Positions 18,072-27,759 are shown, numbered from the stretch's first letter. The stretch: DNA of 64,000 nt from JAFAGO01 sp031987605 (GCA_031987605.1 DALZZF010000004.1:186001-250000), one strand, 5' to 3'. A program made the numbers and translations. The notes: generated from the sequence alone by a model not told the origin.

Positions 18072-19313
18072 ATGCCAATATTTAAACCTTTTCGCGGCAT
18101 CAGACCGAATGATGTATATCTGGAAACTTTTCCCACCTTTTCTCTGGACAATTTTTCGCAGGAAGAAATCAATAAAAAAGCACAGGAAAACGATACTTAT
18201 ATCCAAATGCTGAAACCTTATCTGGTAAGCAAATCCAAAGATGTGGATCGCAATATGAGAAAGGTGCGGCATAATTTTGAAGAACTTCTGGAAGATAAAA
18301 AACTGGTTCAGGATCAGTTTGCCTACTATCTTTACGAGCAGATTCTTCCTAATAAAACCGTGTATCGCGGATTGCTCGGTTTGGTAAGTGTGGATGAATT
18401 TCTGGAAGGAAAAATCAAAAAACACGAGGCCACTTTCCCGCAGCGAAAAGAAAAACTGGCGTATTATCTGGACAAAGTAGATTTACAGGCGGAACCCGTA
18501 CTGCTTACCTACAGTTCCAATTCGAAAATTGAATTGCTGATGAACCACGAGGAAAAAAATGTTCCCATCATCAACTACGTTTCTGAAAACGGAACCCGCC
18601 AAAAAGTCTGGAAAATCGACAACCGACTGAAAATGCAACAGTTAAAAGAAGCCTTTGAACAAATAGATTCTTTTTATATTGCAGATGGTCACCACAGAAT
18701 CGGTTCTACCGCTTTGCATGCTTCCTGGAAAAAAGAGCGGAATAAAAAACATAACGGAAACGAGCATTATAACTTTGTTTATAGTTATCTGGTTTCCAAA
18801 GATTCTATTAAAATCCATGACTACAACAGACTTCTCAAGGATTTGAACGGGCTAACTCCTCAGGAATTTTTAAATAAAATAGAAAAATCTTTCCTCGTTC
18901 ACGATAAAGGAGAAGAACCGTATTATCCCTCCCAAAAATTCCACATTTCAATGTATCTGGACGGAAAATTTTACAGTTTGCACGTAAAACACGATTTGAG
19001 GATCGATCAGGAACACATTCACGATCTCGATCACAATCTTGTGGAAAAGTATATTTTTGGAGATATTCTGGGTATTGAACTGGAATCCACCAGCGATAAA
19101 ATTGAATACATTAAAGGAAAATCCAATATTGAAGGCATTAAAGCCATTAAAGAAAAAGTGGACTCCGGAGAATTTATGGCAGGATTTGGAATTTATCCCG
19201 TAAGCTTTTCGGATTTGGTAAGGATTTCCGACCAAAGTATTAAAATGCCGCCAAAATGCACTTTAATCGAGCCAAAATTAATGACCGCTTTAGTGATGTA
19301 CGATATGAAATAA
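18072..19313 (+). CDS. DUF1015 family protein
   Basis: 413 aa, full-length member of a widespread family often found beside serA/serC. FKPFRGIRP at the start and FYIADGHHRIGSTALH in the middle are the family signature; the DGHHR motif resembles a ParB-like nuclease/CTPase motif. Function is not known. The 3-bp gap to serA implies translational coupling, so a role around serine or phosphoserine metabolism is a reasonable inference. Confidence 0.9.
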   Translation: MPIFKPFRGIRPNDVYLETFPTFSLDNFSQEEINKKAQENDTYIQMLKPYLVSKSKDVDRNMRKVRHNFEELLEDKKLVQDQFAYYLYEQILPNKTVYRGLLGLVSVDEFLEGKIKKHEATFPQRKEKLAYYLDKVDLQAEPVLLTYSSNSKIELLMNHEEKNVPIINYVSENGTRQKVWKIDNRLKMQQLKEAFEQIDSFYIADGHHRIGSTALHASWKKERNKKHNGNEHYNFVYSYLVSKDSIKIHDYNRLLKDLNGLTPQEFLNKIEKSFLVHDKGEEPYYPSQKFHISMYLDGKFYSLHVKHDLRIDQEHIHDLDHNLVEKYIFGDILGIELESTSDKIEYIKGKSNIEGIKAIKEKVDSGEFMAGFGIYPVSFSDLVRISDQSIKMPPKCTLIEPKLMTALVMYDMK

Positions 19314-19346
19314 ATTTTTACTTTCGTACAACCAAAACTTGTGCAC

Positions 19347-20702
19347 ATGAAAAAACTACTGCTATTTCCGCTCTTTTTGGGCGGATTTTTATTTTCCCAA
19401 ACCAAAGAAGATTCCATTCAGTTCAGAAAAATTGCTTATGAAGTGCTGAACAACAGTCCGGCTTATGACAATCTTCGTGAACTCACCAAAGATATTGGCC
19501 ATCGGTTAAGTGGTTCCGAAGCCTACGAAAAATCGGTAGATTGGGCTGTCCTCAAACTAAAAGAAGCAGGTGCCACAAAGGTTTGGAAACAGGAAGTAAA
19601 TGTTCCGGTTTGGGTTCGCGGTAAAGAATCCTTGCATATAAAAGACGCAAAAGGAAACTGGAAAGCGATAAAAATGCTCTCTCTCGGGAATTCCGAAGGA
19701 ACAGGCGGAAAAGATCTGGAAGGAGAAATTCTTACAGTGAAATCCATCGAAGAACTCAATGAACTTCCCGATTCTGCAATAAAAGATAAAATTGTATTTA
19801 TGAATTTTCCCTTTCCGCAGGAAGTTTATTATACCATGGAAGGCTACAGAATTGCAGGAAAAGCACGTTGGATGTCGCCTTCAATAGTTTCCAAAAAGGG
19901 TGGAAAGGCAGTGATTATCCGTTCCGTAAGCACCGCTTTCGATGATGTTCCACATACCGGCGCATTGAAATATGATGACGGAGTAAAAAAAATTCCCGCC
20001 ATTGCCATTGGTCCGAAATCTGCCGAGGAACTTGAAAAATCAACAAAAAATAAAACCTATTTTGCAAAAATCAATTCCAACTGCGGAATGAAAGGCGAAA
20101 AAACAAGTTATTCTGTAATTGGCGATATTCCCGGAACCGAAACCAATAAAGTCATCGTGGTTTCCGGGCATCTGGATTCCTGGGATGTGGGCGAAGGTGC
20201 ACATGATGACGGAACCGGGATTGTACAATCCATCGAAGTTTTAAGGGCATTCAAAAAAATGGGAATTAAAAATAAAAATACCATCCGCGTAATTTGCTAT
20301 GCCAATGAAGAAAACGGAACCATGGGCGGAAAAACCTATCTGGAATATGTAAAAAAAAGTGATGAACCTCATCTTTTCGGAATTGAAAGCGACTCCGGAG
20401 GTTTTACGCCACGCGGTATTTCTCTGGAAATGGAACCTGAAAAAATCACCCAAATTGAAGCATGGAAAAATTTGTTTTTACCCTATGGTGTTTATGATTT
20501 TTCCGGCAGACACAGCGGTTCCGACATCGGATATTTGGCTGATCTTAAAATTCCGGTTGTAGGTCTTATCCCCGATTCTCAAAGATATTTTGACATTCAT
20601 CATGCTGAGACCGATGTTTTTGAAAAAGTAAACCGAAGAGAATTGCTTTGGGGGGCTTCCACGATGGCACAACTCATTTATATGATCGATAAATACTGGT
20701 AA
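19347..20702 (+). CDS. Secreted M28-family zinc peptidase
   Basis: About 451 aa. The signal peptide MKKLLLFPLFLGGFLFSQ starts at the ATG at 19347; the GTG at 19341 is possible but adds only MH. Carboxypeptidase Q-like: zinc ligands in SGHLDSWDVG (His, Asp), GAHDDGTG (Asp), CYANEENG (Glu pair), ESDSGG (Asp) and the His in DIHHAETD. A PA-like insert occupies about residues 110-220. No T9SS tail, so it is probably periplasmic or released. A TACTTTCG box lies at 19319-19326. The dgkA start follows after one base. Confidence 0.9.
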   Translation: MKKLLLFPLFLGGFLFSQTKEDSIQFRKIAYEVLNNSPAYDNLRELTKDIGHRLSGSEAYEKSVDWAVLKLKEAGATKVWKQEVNVPVWVRGKESLHIKDAKGNWKAIKMLSLGNSEGTGGKDLEGEILTVKSIEELNELPDSAIKDKIVFMNFPFPQEVYYTMEGYRIAGKARWMSPSIVSKKGGKAVIIRSVSTAFDDVPHTGALKYDDGVKKIPAIAIGPKSAEELEKSTKNKTYFAKINSNCGMKGEKTSYSVIGDIPGTETNKVIVVSGHLDSWDVGEGAHDDGTGIVQSIEVLRAFKKMGIKNKNTIRVICYANEENGTMGGKTYLEYVKKSDEPHLFGIESDSGGFTPRGISLEMEPEKITQIEAWKNLFLPYGVYDFSGRHSGSDIGYLADLKIPVVGLIPDSQRYFDIHHAETDVFEKVNRRELLWGASTMAQLIYMIDKYW

Positions 20703-20703
20703 A

Positions 20704-21066
20704 GTGAAACGGCCGCCCTTGCACAAAAGCCTTTTTCATGCTTTGGAAGGCATAATTTCCCTCATAAAATCTGAGCGGAATTTCCGGATTGAATTTCTGG
20801 CTTTTCTGCTCAATCTTTTTCTTATAATTGTGTTGAAACTTTCAGCTTTGGATTCGATGTTTATTCTGGGCGTATGTTTGCTGGTTTTAATCTGCGAAAT
20901 ATTGAATTCAGCCATAGAAAAAATCTGCGATTTCATCCAGCCGGAAAAGGATTCCAGAATAAAACAGATAAAAGATATTTCTGCCGGAGCGGTTTTATTA
21001 AGTGTGATTTTATCAGGAATTACCGGAATTTTAGTATACTCGAAATATGTAGTATCATTCTTGTAA
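20704..21066 (+). CDS. dgkA: Diacylglycerol kinase
   Basis: 120-aa integral membrane kinase that recycles diacylglycerol to phosphatidic acid. Three membrane helices, with the active-site stretch EILNSAIEKICDF and the following KQIKDISAGAVLL. GTG start one base after the M28 stop, so it is probably translated by coupling. The last 12 bases overlap the end of the convergent patatin gene. Confidence 0.9.
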   Translation: MKRPPLHKSLFHALEGIISLIKSERNFRIEFLAFLLNLFLIIVLKLSALDSMFILGVCLLVLICEILNSAIEKICDFIQPEKDSRIKQIKDISAGAVLLSVILSGITGILVYSKYVVSFL

Positions 21067-21837
21067 AAAATCTTCATCGTAACTGTCTTTTGCGGCTTCA
21101 TAACCAATATTGAACATTTCGTCGAGTATTTCTGCTTTTCGTTCAAACATTCCGAATTTTGACAGTTTTTTGGATGTAATGAACCAATCGCAATAAGAAA
21201 ATTTGAATAGTTCTGTACGGTACGACAACAAATCATACGATCTTGAAACTACTGATTTGATGCTCTTTAAATCCTTCAGTTCCACATCCTGTGGAGGCGA
21301 AACAAACACTCCGATCATTTTCTGAGATTCATTTTTAATTACATCTGCCGGAAAATTATTCAGCACTCCTCCATCGCTATACATGGCTCCTCCCAAAATA
21401 TATGGCGTGGTAATCCCGGGAACTGAACAAGAGGCTATAATGGCATCATCCACCAGAAAATCATCATCAAAAATAACCTGTTTCCCGGAAACCAGTTCCG
21501 TTGCTACAATTTTTATTTTCTTTTCCAGATCCCCGATTTTCATTTCTCCAAAAACAGGATCAAGATATGCCCTGAATATTTTGGACGATACCAATCCCGG
21601 CTGGTTAAAGGTAAAATGCTTCCAGTTGAAAAAATAGACCGATTTGAAAAAGTCCAGAATTTCTTCCGGCGTTTTACCGATCGCATACATGGAACCCACA
21701 ATGGAACCTGCACTGCAACATGCCAGAATATCCGGTTCAATATTTTTTTCGAGCAAAAATTTTAAAACGCCTGCATGTGCAACTCCTTTTGTGCCGCCTC
21801 CGGAAAGAACGAGACCAATTTTGTTCTGTGTGTCCAT
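21055..21837 (-). CDS. Patatin-like phospholipase
   Basis: 260 aa, cytoplasmic. Oxyanion loop SGGGTKGVAHAG (12-23), nucleophile Ser42 in LACCSAGSIVG, and Asp of the dyad in YSDGGVLNNFP. The elbow reads C-C-S-A-G instead of G-x-S-x-G, i.e. the first Gly is Cys40; the rest is canonical. It would hydrolyse acyl groups of lipids. A leaderless promoter (TATTTTTG five bases before ATG) overlaps the tail of the lpdA terminator. Confidence 0.85.
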   Translation of the reverse strand: MDTQNKIGLVLSGGGTKGVAHAGVLKFLLEKNIEPDILACCSAGSIVGSMYAIGKTPEEILDFFKSVYFFNWKHFTFNQPGLVSSKIFRAYLDPVFGEMKIGDLEKKIKIVATELVSGKQVIFDDDFLVDDAIIASCSVPGITTPYILGGAMYSDGGVLNNFPADVIKNESQKMIGVFVSPPQDVELKDLKSIKSVVSRSYDLLSYRTELFKFSYCDWFITSKKLSKFGMFERKAEILDEMFNIGYEAAKDSYDEDFLQE

Positions 21838-21842
21838 TACAT

Positions 21843-21850
21843 CAAAAATA
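21843..21850 (-). promoter_or_regulatory. TAnnTTTG -7 box of the patatin gene
   Basis: TATTTTTG, five bases before the ATG at 21837, directly downstream of the lpdA terminator stem. Confidence 0.6.
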
Positions 21851-21853
21851 AAG

Positions 21854-21878
21854 AAACCGCAATTGAGTATTGCGGTTT
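21854..21878 (-). terminator. Terminator of lpdA
   Basis: A 9-bp perfect stem AAACCGCAA/TTGCGGTTT with a 7-base loop. On the minus strand it is followed by CTTTATTTTT, a broken T-run that also contains the patatin -7 box. Confidence 0.7.
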
Positions 21879-21912
21879 ACTTTTATAATTTGTTATTTGT
21901 AACATATCTTAC

Positions 21913-23304
21913 TTAAATATGAATCACTTCACCGTAAGCTGCTGCTGCAGCTTCCATCACCGCTTCCGACAATGTTGGGTGCGGGTGAATTGATTTGATG
22001 ATTTCGTGACCGGTGGTTTCCAGATTTCTGGCCACAACGGCTTCGGCAATCATATCGGTAACGCCATCACCAACCATGTGGCAACCCAACCATTCACCAT
22101 ATTTGGCATCGAAAATTACTTTTACAAAACCGTCGGTATCGCCGTTTGCAGTAGCTTTTCCGGATGCTGAGAACGGGAACTTCCCTACTTTCAGTTCGTA
22201 ACCTTTTTCTTTTGCCTGTTTTTCAGTTAAACCAACCGATGCAATTTCCGGATGGCAATACGTACATCCCGGAATATTTCCGTAATTAATCGGCTGTACA
22301 TGCAGTCCTTTGATTTTTTCCACACAGGTAATTCCTTCCGCAGAAGCCACATGCGCCAATGCCTGAGTTGGAATAATATCGCCGATGGCATAATATCCCG
22401 GGACGGAAGTTTCGTACCATTCATTTACCAGAACTCTTCCTTTTTCGGTCTTAATGCCCACTTCTTCAAAGCCCTGCCCTTCTACATTTGCTGCAATTCC
22501 TACTGCGGAAAGTAGGATTTCGGCTTCCAGAATTTCTTCCCCTTTCGGCGTTTTTACTTTGGCTTTCACTCCGTTTCCTGAGGTATCCACAGATTCAACG
22601 GAAGAGTTGGTCATAATATTGATTCCGGCTTTTTTCAAAGATTTTTCAACATGTTTGGAAACTTCTTCATCTTCTACAGGAACGATGTTTGGTAAAAATT
22701 CCACAATCGTTACTTTGGTTCCCATGGAATGATAGAAATCCGCAAATTCAACACCGATGGCTCCGGAACCAACGACAATCATGGATTCCGGTAATTTTGG
22801 TAAAGAAAGTGCTTGTCTGTACCCGATTACTTTTTCTCCGTCCTGCGGAAGATTCGGCAATTCTCTGGAACGGGCACCGGTTGCAATGATGATATGACTG
22901 GCAGAATATTCTGTGGTTTTCCCGTCAGCAGCTGTAACATCAATTTTCTTTCCGGGTTTTACCTTTGCAGTTCCGAGGATAACGTCCACTTTGTTTTTTT
23001 TCATCAAAAACTCAATCCCTTTGCTCATTTTTCCGGCAACGCCTCGGCTTCGCTGGATAACTTTGGTAAAATCAAATCCCGGATTGTCTACAGAATTTAA
23101 TCCGTATTCTTCCGCATGCTTCAGATAATTGAAAACGTGCGCAGATTTTAATAATGCTTTGGTTGGGATACATCCCCAATTCAGACAAATTCCGCCCAGA
23201 TTTTCTTTTTCGATTATGGCTGTTTTGAAACCTAATTGTGCTGCACGGATTGCAGCTACATAACCTCCGGGACCACTCCCGATTACTATAATATCGTAAT
23301 TCAT
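21913..23304 (-). CDS. lpdA: Dihydrolipoyl dehydrogenase (E3)
   Basis: 463-aa FAD disulfide reductase that reoxidises lipoamide in 2-oxoacid dehydrogenase complexes. FAD motif IGSGPGGYVAAIRA, redox-active disulfide in GGICLNWGCIPTKA, NAD motif VVGSGAIGVEF, and the C-terminal His-Glu catalytic pair in HPHPTLSEAV. Full length. It lies 1.6 kb downstream of the fused E1 gene on the same strand, separated by an acyltransferase and a fold-back element. Confidence 0.96.
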   Translation of the reverse strand: MNYDIIVIGSGPGGYVAAIRAAQLGFKTAIIEKENLGGICLNWGCIPTKALLKSAHVFNYLKHAEEYGLNSVDNPGFDFTKVIQRSRGVAGKMSKGIEFLMKKNKVDVILGTAKVKPGKKIDVTAADGKTTEYSASHIIIATGARSRELPNLPQDGEKVIGYRQALSLPKLPESMIVVGSGAIGVEFADFYHSMGTKVTIVEFLPNIVPVEDEEVSKHVEKSLKKAGINIMTNSSVESVDTSGNGVKAKVKTPKGEEILEAEILLSAVGIAANVEGQGFEEVGIKTEKGRVLVNEWYETSVPGYYAIGDIIPTQALAHVASAEGITCVEKIKGLHVQPINYGNIPGCTYCHPEIASVGLTEKQAKEKGYELKVGKFPFSASGKATANGDTDGFVKVIFDAKYGEWLGCHMVGDGVTDMIAEAVVARNLETTGHEIIKSIHPHPTLSEAVMEAAAAAYGEVIHI

Positions 23305-23323
23305 TCGAGTAAAAAATTTAGCA

Positions 23324-23331
23324 CAAATTTA
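23324..23331 (-). promoter_or_regulatory. TAnnTTTG -7 box of lpdA
   Basis: TAAATTTG on the minus strand, about 19 bases before the ATG. Confidence 0.6.
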
Positions 23332-23430
23332 CATAAATTATTGGATACTGCATAACATCAGTACTTTGTAAACCATGCTTTCAAAATGATTTTAATCACG
23401 GTTATTTTTACAATATTTTTAGTTAGAAAA

Positions 23431-23680
23431 ACCTGTTGTGCATTTTAAATTATTGTATTTCGAAGATAAGTTAACGGCTTTGTTTGTCTTATTTTAAAAG
23501 AATTCGTTTATTTTTTTGTCTTGCTTTGCGTTTAAATTATCGCAAGGCGAAACAAAATTTTTTAAAAGAAAACAGTTTTTAAAGATAAACAAAGGTGCTT
23601 CGCTTGCATCAATAATACAATGAATATGTGTTTTATTGATTTTAAAATAATTGTAATTTTATACAAAATGCACAACGGGT
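23431..23680. repeat. Fold-back miniature element A, copy 2
   Basis: 250 bp, the most diverged of the three copies. Left end ACCTGTTGTGCATTTT (23431-23446), right end AAAATGCACAACGGGT (23665-23680, one change). Flanked by TTAGAAAA on both sides (23423-23430 and 23680-23687), which supports movement with an 8-9 bp target duplication. The inner AAGATAAACAAAG arm is kept. It lies in the 450-bp gap between lpdA and the acyltransferase gene. Confidence 0.85.
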
Positions 23681-23754
23681 TAGAAAATAAAGATTTCACG
23701 ACAAAAGAGCTATCAAATCATTAGAGATATGTCTGTGTTTTCCTTGATAAAAAG

Positions 23755-24831
23755 CTATTTCAATACCATTTTTTCACGAAGCCGAAGTGCCGGTTTTTCA
23801 ATGAAAAAATAGGTAAAGCCTGCAAAAACAGTCGAAAGAAAAAGGAACAACAGAAGTTTTCCAAATCCCGGTAAAAACGAGAAAAAAGAAAGCGAAACCA
23901 AACGGAAAACCAACCAATGCACCAGATAAAGTGAATAGGAAATTTTACTTAAAAAGGTAATTCCTGTTGTGAAAAGGTTTTTCGATACGTTCCAAAATCT
24001 GAACACCGGAAAAAGCAGCAACAGCCCAATTCCCAAAAATGAATAATACACTGTATTGAAATAATCCAAATGTGAATACTGATCCTTGAAAATCTGATAT
24101 TGATTTATCACTAAAATAAAAATCCCCAACACAAGCAGCCAAAAACGGTTCTTCTTCAGCCAATCAGGAAAAAAGTGAAAAGCTACCGCTCCCAAAATTC
24201 CGAAAGCAATGGCATCCAACCGCAGAAATGCTATTTTTCGTGCGCCTTCATAAAAATGAAAATGATATTCATGAACGGCAAAAATTCTCATCGCTAAAAA
24301 ATACAGGATAAAAATTGCTGCAGCAAGTAGAAAAAGGTTCTTCAGGGAAATTGCCGGAAATCCTTTTTTCAGAAAAAACAAAACCAAAGGAAACAATACA
24401 TAAAACCACTCCTCAATACTCAGGCTCCACGAAATCCCGAAAAATGTAGGCTGCACCTGAAAAAAATTCTGAATAAAGAAAAGATATTTCCAAAATGGAA
24501 CGCCTTCATTGGTTACCGAATCGAGAAATGTATTTCCCAGTCCGTACACCAACAGCATTACGTAATACAGCGGCAAAGTTCGCATCCATCGCCGAATAAG
24601 GAAATTCTGAATATTTTTCACCAGATTTCCGCCGCTGAAAACCTGAATCAGAATTCCGCCAATCAAAACTCCGCTTAAAACAAAAAAGAGTTCAACCCCG
24701 AAAAAACCACTCAGAAATGAAATAAAAAACGATAATTCTCCCGCATAAACAAAACCCAAAGTATGCCCCATCATCACCAGCAAAATCGCTGTTGAACGAA
24801 TAAAATCAAAGCCAAAAATTCTGGTTTTCAT
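23755..24831 (-). CDS. Acyltransferase 3 family membrane protein
   Basis: About 358 aa from MKTRIFGFDFIRS; a reading from 24861 adds ten unlikely residues. About ten membrane segments. The family motif DFIRSTAILLVMMGH near the N-terminus holds the conserved His. ISWSLSIEEWFYVLFP is the second signature of OafA/YrhL-type O-acyltransferases, which modify surface sugars or exported molecules. The acceptor is unknown and no polysaccharide genes are nearby. Confidence 0.88.
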   Translation of the reverse strand: MKTRIFGFDFIRSTAILLVMMGHTLGFVYAGELSFFISFLSGFFGVELFFVLSGVLIGGILIQVFSGGNLVKNIQNFLIRRWMRTLPLYYVMLLVYGLGNTFLDSVTNEGVPFWKYLFFIQNFFQVQPTFFGISWSLSIEEWFYVLFPLVLFFLKKGFPAISLKNLFLLAAAIFILYFLAMRIFAVHEYHFHFYEGARKIAFLRLDAIAFGILGAVAFHFFPDWLKKNRFWLLVLGIFILVINQYQIFKDQYSHLDYFNTVYYSFLGIGLLLLFPVFRFWNVSKNLFTTGITFLSKISYSLYLVHWLVFRLVSLSFFSFLPGFGKLLLFLFLSTVFAGFTYFFIEKPALRLREKMVLK

Positions 24832-24891
24832 CGCCTTCCTGATTGCAAAAAAGCGAACCAAAGTCCGCTTTTGTATGCCTATTTTCTACTT

Positions 24892-27321
24892 TTAAAGTGC
24901 AGGATATTTTAACGGATTCACCTCATGGAATACCGCATAAATTTTTTCCACAATATCATCCACCGAAGGTTTACTGAAATAATCTCCATCCGTTCCATAA
25001 GCCGGACGGTGATTTTTTGCGGTGATGGTTAGCGGTTCGGAATCCAGATATTTGAATGCTTTTTGTTTTTCAAGAATCTGCTGCATTATAAAAGCAGAAG
25101 TTCCGCCTTCCACATCTTCGTCGATCACGGCAACTCGGCTGGTTTTCCTAATACTTTCTGCCACTTCCTGCTGAATATCAAAAGGAATTAAAGACTGAAT
25201 ATCAATCACTTCTGCATGAATTCCTGATTTTTCCAGTTCTTTTGCCGCTTCAGAAACGATTCTCCAAGTAGAGCCGTAGGTAATCAAACTAATGTCGGTT
25301 CCGGGTTTTGTAATTTCAATTTTCCCGACAGGAACGGTGAATTCGCCCAGATTATCCGGTTGTTTTTCTTTTAAACGGTAGCCATTCAAACATTCAACGA
25401 TCAATGCCGGTTCATCGGTTTGGAGCATGGTATTATAGAAACCTGCAGCTTTTGTTAAACTTCTCGGCACCAAAACATTGATGCCTTTCACGAGATTCAG
25501 AATTCCCGCCATTGGCGAACCGGAATGCCAGATTCCTTCCAAACGGTGACCACGAGTTCTGATGATGAGCGGTGCTTTTTGTCCGCCTTTTGTACGGTAT
25601 TGCAAAGTAGCCAGATCATCGCTCATTCCCTGTAAACAGTACAAAATATAATCGAGATACTGGATTTCCGCAATTGGTCTTAATCCTCGCATTGCCATAC
25701 CAATTCCCTGACCGAGAATGGTGGCTTCGCGAATTCCGGTATCGGCAACACGGATTTCCCCGTATTTTTCCTGCATTCCTTCAAGACCTTGATTTACATC
25801 GCCGATATTTCCGGCATCTTCTCCGAAAACCAATGTTTGCGGATATTTTTCAAAAATTTTGTCGAAATTATTTCGCACCACCACTCTTCCATCCACTTCT
25901 TCGGAAGCATCAGAAAATAAAGGCTTTACCTCTTCAATATTGGTGGCTTTCCATTGCGATTCCGAATACAAATGTGAGGAATAATGTTCCTCTTCAGCAG
26001 CAGAAATCTGCGTAATTGCTTTCTTCAATTGCGAACGCGTTTCGGAAGGTTGATTTCGGGTAAGCAGCAAAGTTTTTCTTGCCAAATGGAATATATCTTT
26101 TTTCCCTACGGAAACGATTTTTGAAAAAGAATTCAGCAATTCTTCAATTTCAGAATCATCGGATTTGAGTTTTTCAACCAGTGGAAGAACGATATTTTTT
26201 AAATCCAGAATGGTTTTACGGTAATTGTCCCAGGCCTTTTTCTGCCCTTCTTTTACCAATTTTTTGGCTTTTGCATCAATGGCATTGAGTTCTTCTTCGG
26301 ATGCAATGCTGATTTCATTTCCATCAATTTCGATGGTATAATTCAGAATCCATTCTTTCAGTTTCAGAATTCCGTCGAACTTGGATTCCCATGTTAGCCG
26401 CTCTTCGGATTTATATCTTTCATGCGAACCCGAAGTGGAATGCCCTTGCGGTTGCGTAACTTCCACCACATGAATCACGACCGGAACGCTTTCATTTCTG
26501 GCAAAATGTTCCGCTTTTGCGTAGGCATCCAATAAAGCCGGATAATCCCAAGCCCGAACCTGAATAATTTCGCATCCCTGATTTTCGCCTTCCAGACGTT
26601 GAAATCCTGAAAGCATTTCTGCAATATTGGCTTTGGCACGCTGATTTTTTGTTGGCACGGAAATTCCGTAACCATCATCCCAAATCGAAAGGATCATCGG
26701 AACCTGAAGCGCACATGCCGCATTCAGCGTTTCCCAGAAATGCCCTTCTGCGGTAGAGGCATCACCAATCGTTCCGAATGCCACTTCATTTCCCTTATTT
26801 GAAAAATTTTCAGCACCTTCAAAATCAATATTTTTAAAAATTTTTGAAGCCTGGGCCAAACCTAACAAACGCGGCATTTGTCCTGCTGTCGGAGAAATAT
26901 CGGCAGAAATATTTTTAATCTGAGTTAAATTTTTCCAGCTTCCATCCTCGTTTAAACTTCGGGTGGCAAAATGCCCGTTCATTTGTCGTCCTGCAGAAGC
27001 CGGATCCCTTTCCACACTGGTATCGGCGTATAATTGCGCAAAAAAACTTTCGGTGGTTAAGGCACCCACAGCCATTGCAAAAGTCTGATCCCGATAATAT
27101 CCGGATCGCCAGTCGCCGTTTCGGAATACTTTGGACATTGCCAGTTGCGGCAATTCTTTTCCGTCTCCGAAAATCCCGAATTTGGCTTTTCCGGTAAGCA
27201 CTTCCCTTCTTCCTAAATAGGACATTTCCCGGGAAATCCGTGCCAGTTCATAATCTTCAAGAATGCTTTGTTTGAAATCATCAAATGAAATTTCCTGTGT
27301 TTCAATATAGGTTTCCTGCAT
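24892..27321 (-). CDS. 2-oxoacid dehydrogenase E1, fused alpha and beta subunits
   Basis: 809-aa thiamine-diphosphate enzyme with the alpha half (about 1-400) and beta half (about 480-809) in one chain. The ThDP motif starts at GDASTAEGHFWE and ends near SIWDDGYGIS. The beta half has FGEDAGNIGDVNQG and the C-terminal AVIDEDVEGG region. It most resembles branched-chain or pyruvate-type E1 decarboxylases; the substrate cannot be fixed. Works with an E2 (not in this window) and the nearby LpdA. Promoter box TATATTTG lies 18 bases upstream. Confidence 0.9.
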   Translation of the reverse strand: MQETYIETQEISFDDFKQSILEDYELARISREMSYLGRREVLTGKAKFGIFGDGKELPQLAMSKVFRNGDWRSGYYRDQTFAMAVGALTTESFFAQLYADTSVERDPASAGRQMNGHFATRSLNEDGSWKNLTQIKNISADISPTAGQMPRLLGLAQASKIFKNIDFEGAENFSNKGNEVAFGTIGDASTAEGHFWETLNAACALQVPMILSIWDDGYGISVPTKNQRAKANIAEMLSGFQRLEGENQGCEIIQVRAWDYPALLDAYAKAEHFARNESVPVVIHVVEVTQPQGHSTSGSHERYKSEERLTWESKFDGILKLKEWILNYTIEIDGNEISIASEEELNAIDAKAKKLVKEGQKKAWDNYRKTILDLKNIVLPLVEKLKSDDSEIEELLNSFSKIVSVGKKDIFHLARKTLLLTRNQPSETRSQLKKAITQISAAEEEHYSSHLYSESQWKATNIEEVKPLFSDASEEVDGRVVVRNNFDKIFEKYPQTLVFGEDAGNIGDVNQGLEGMQEKYGEIRVADTGIREATILGQGIGMAMRGLRPIAEIQYLDYILYCLQGMSDDLATLQYRTKGGQKAPLIIRTRGHRLEGIWHSGSPMAGILNLVKGINVLVPRSLTKAAGFYNTMLQTDEPALIVECLNGYRLKEKQPDNLGEFTVPVGKIEITKPGTDISLITYGSTWRIVSEAAKELEKSGIHAEVIDIQSLIPFDIQQEVAESIRKTSRVAVIDEDVEGGTSAFIMQQILEKQKAFKYLDSEPLTITAKNHRPAYGTDGDYFSKPSVDDIVEKIYAVFHEVNPLKYPAL

Positions 27322-27339
27322 GATGCTGAGTGATTTCTA

Positions 27340-27347
27340 CAAATATA
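27340..27347 (-). promoter_or_regulatory. TAnnTTTG -7 box of the E1 gene
   Basis: TATATTTG on the minus strand, 18 bases before the ATG at 27321. Confidence 0.6.
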
Positions 27348-27465
27348 ATAATTTTAATCTTGCATAAAACTCGATTTTAAAAATAAATTAAATTTTCATA
27401 AAATTTATTAAAAAATTGATAATACGGAAATTTTGGATTTATTTTGAAACATCAATTCTGCCATC

Positions 27466-27759
27466 ATGGAAAATAAATCTTCACATATTCTCAACGCATC
27501 GAGCAATTTATTAGGATTCTGCCTGATTATCATCACTTCACTACACATTACAAAGACAACACATGGAACATATATCGACGAAAGTGCAGGGATTGCAAGT
27601 ATATGTTTGGCTGCAAGTTGCTTTTTTTCCTTTCTTTCATTGAGATCCGAAACTAACAAATCCGAAAAAAAATATGAAAAAATTGCGGAATATCTATTTA
27701 TTACCGCGTTGATTATGATTACTATTGCTGTGATTTTACTCAGCATAAAAGTAATTTAA
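27466..27759 (+). CDS. Small membrane protein of unknown function
   Basis: 97 aa with three predicted membrane segments (about 13-28, 44-59, 75-94). A charged stretch SETNKSEKKYEK lies between the second and third. No recognised domain. Divergent from the E1 gene and followed by a gap with fold-back element copy 3. The length, ATG start and membrane pattern favour a real gene. Confidence 0.65.
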   Translation: MENKSSHILNASSNLLGFCLIIITSLHITKTTHGTYIDESAGIASICLAASCFFSFLSLRSETNKSEKKYEKIAEYLFITALIMITIAVILLSIKVI

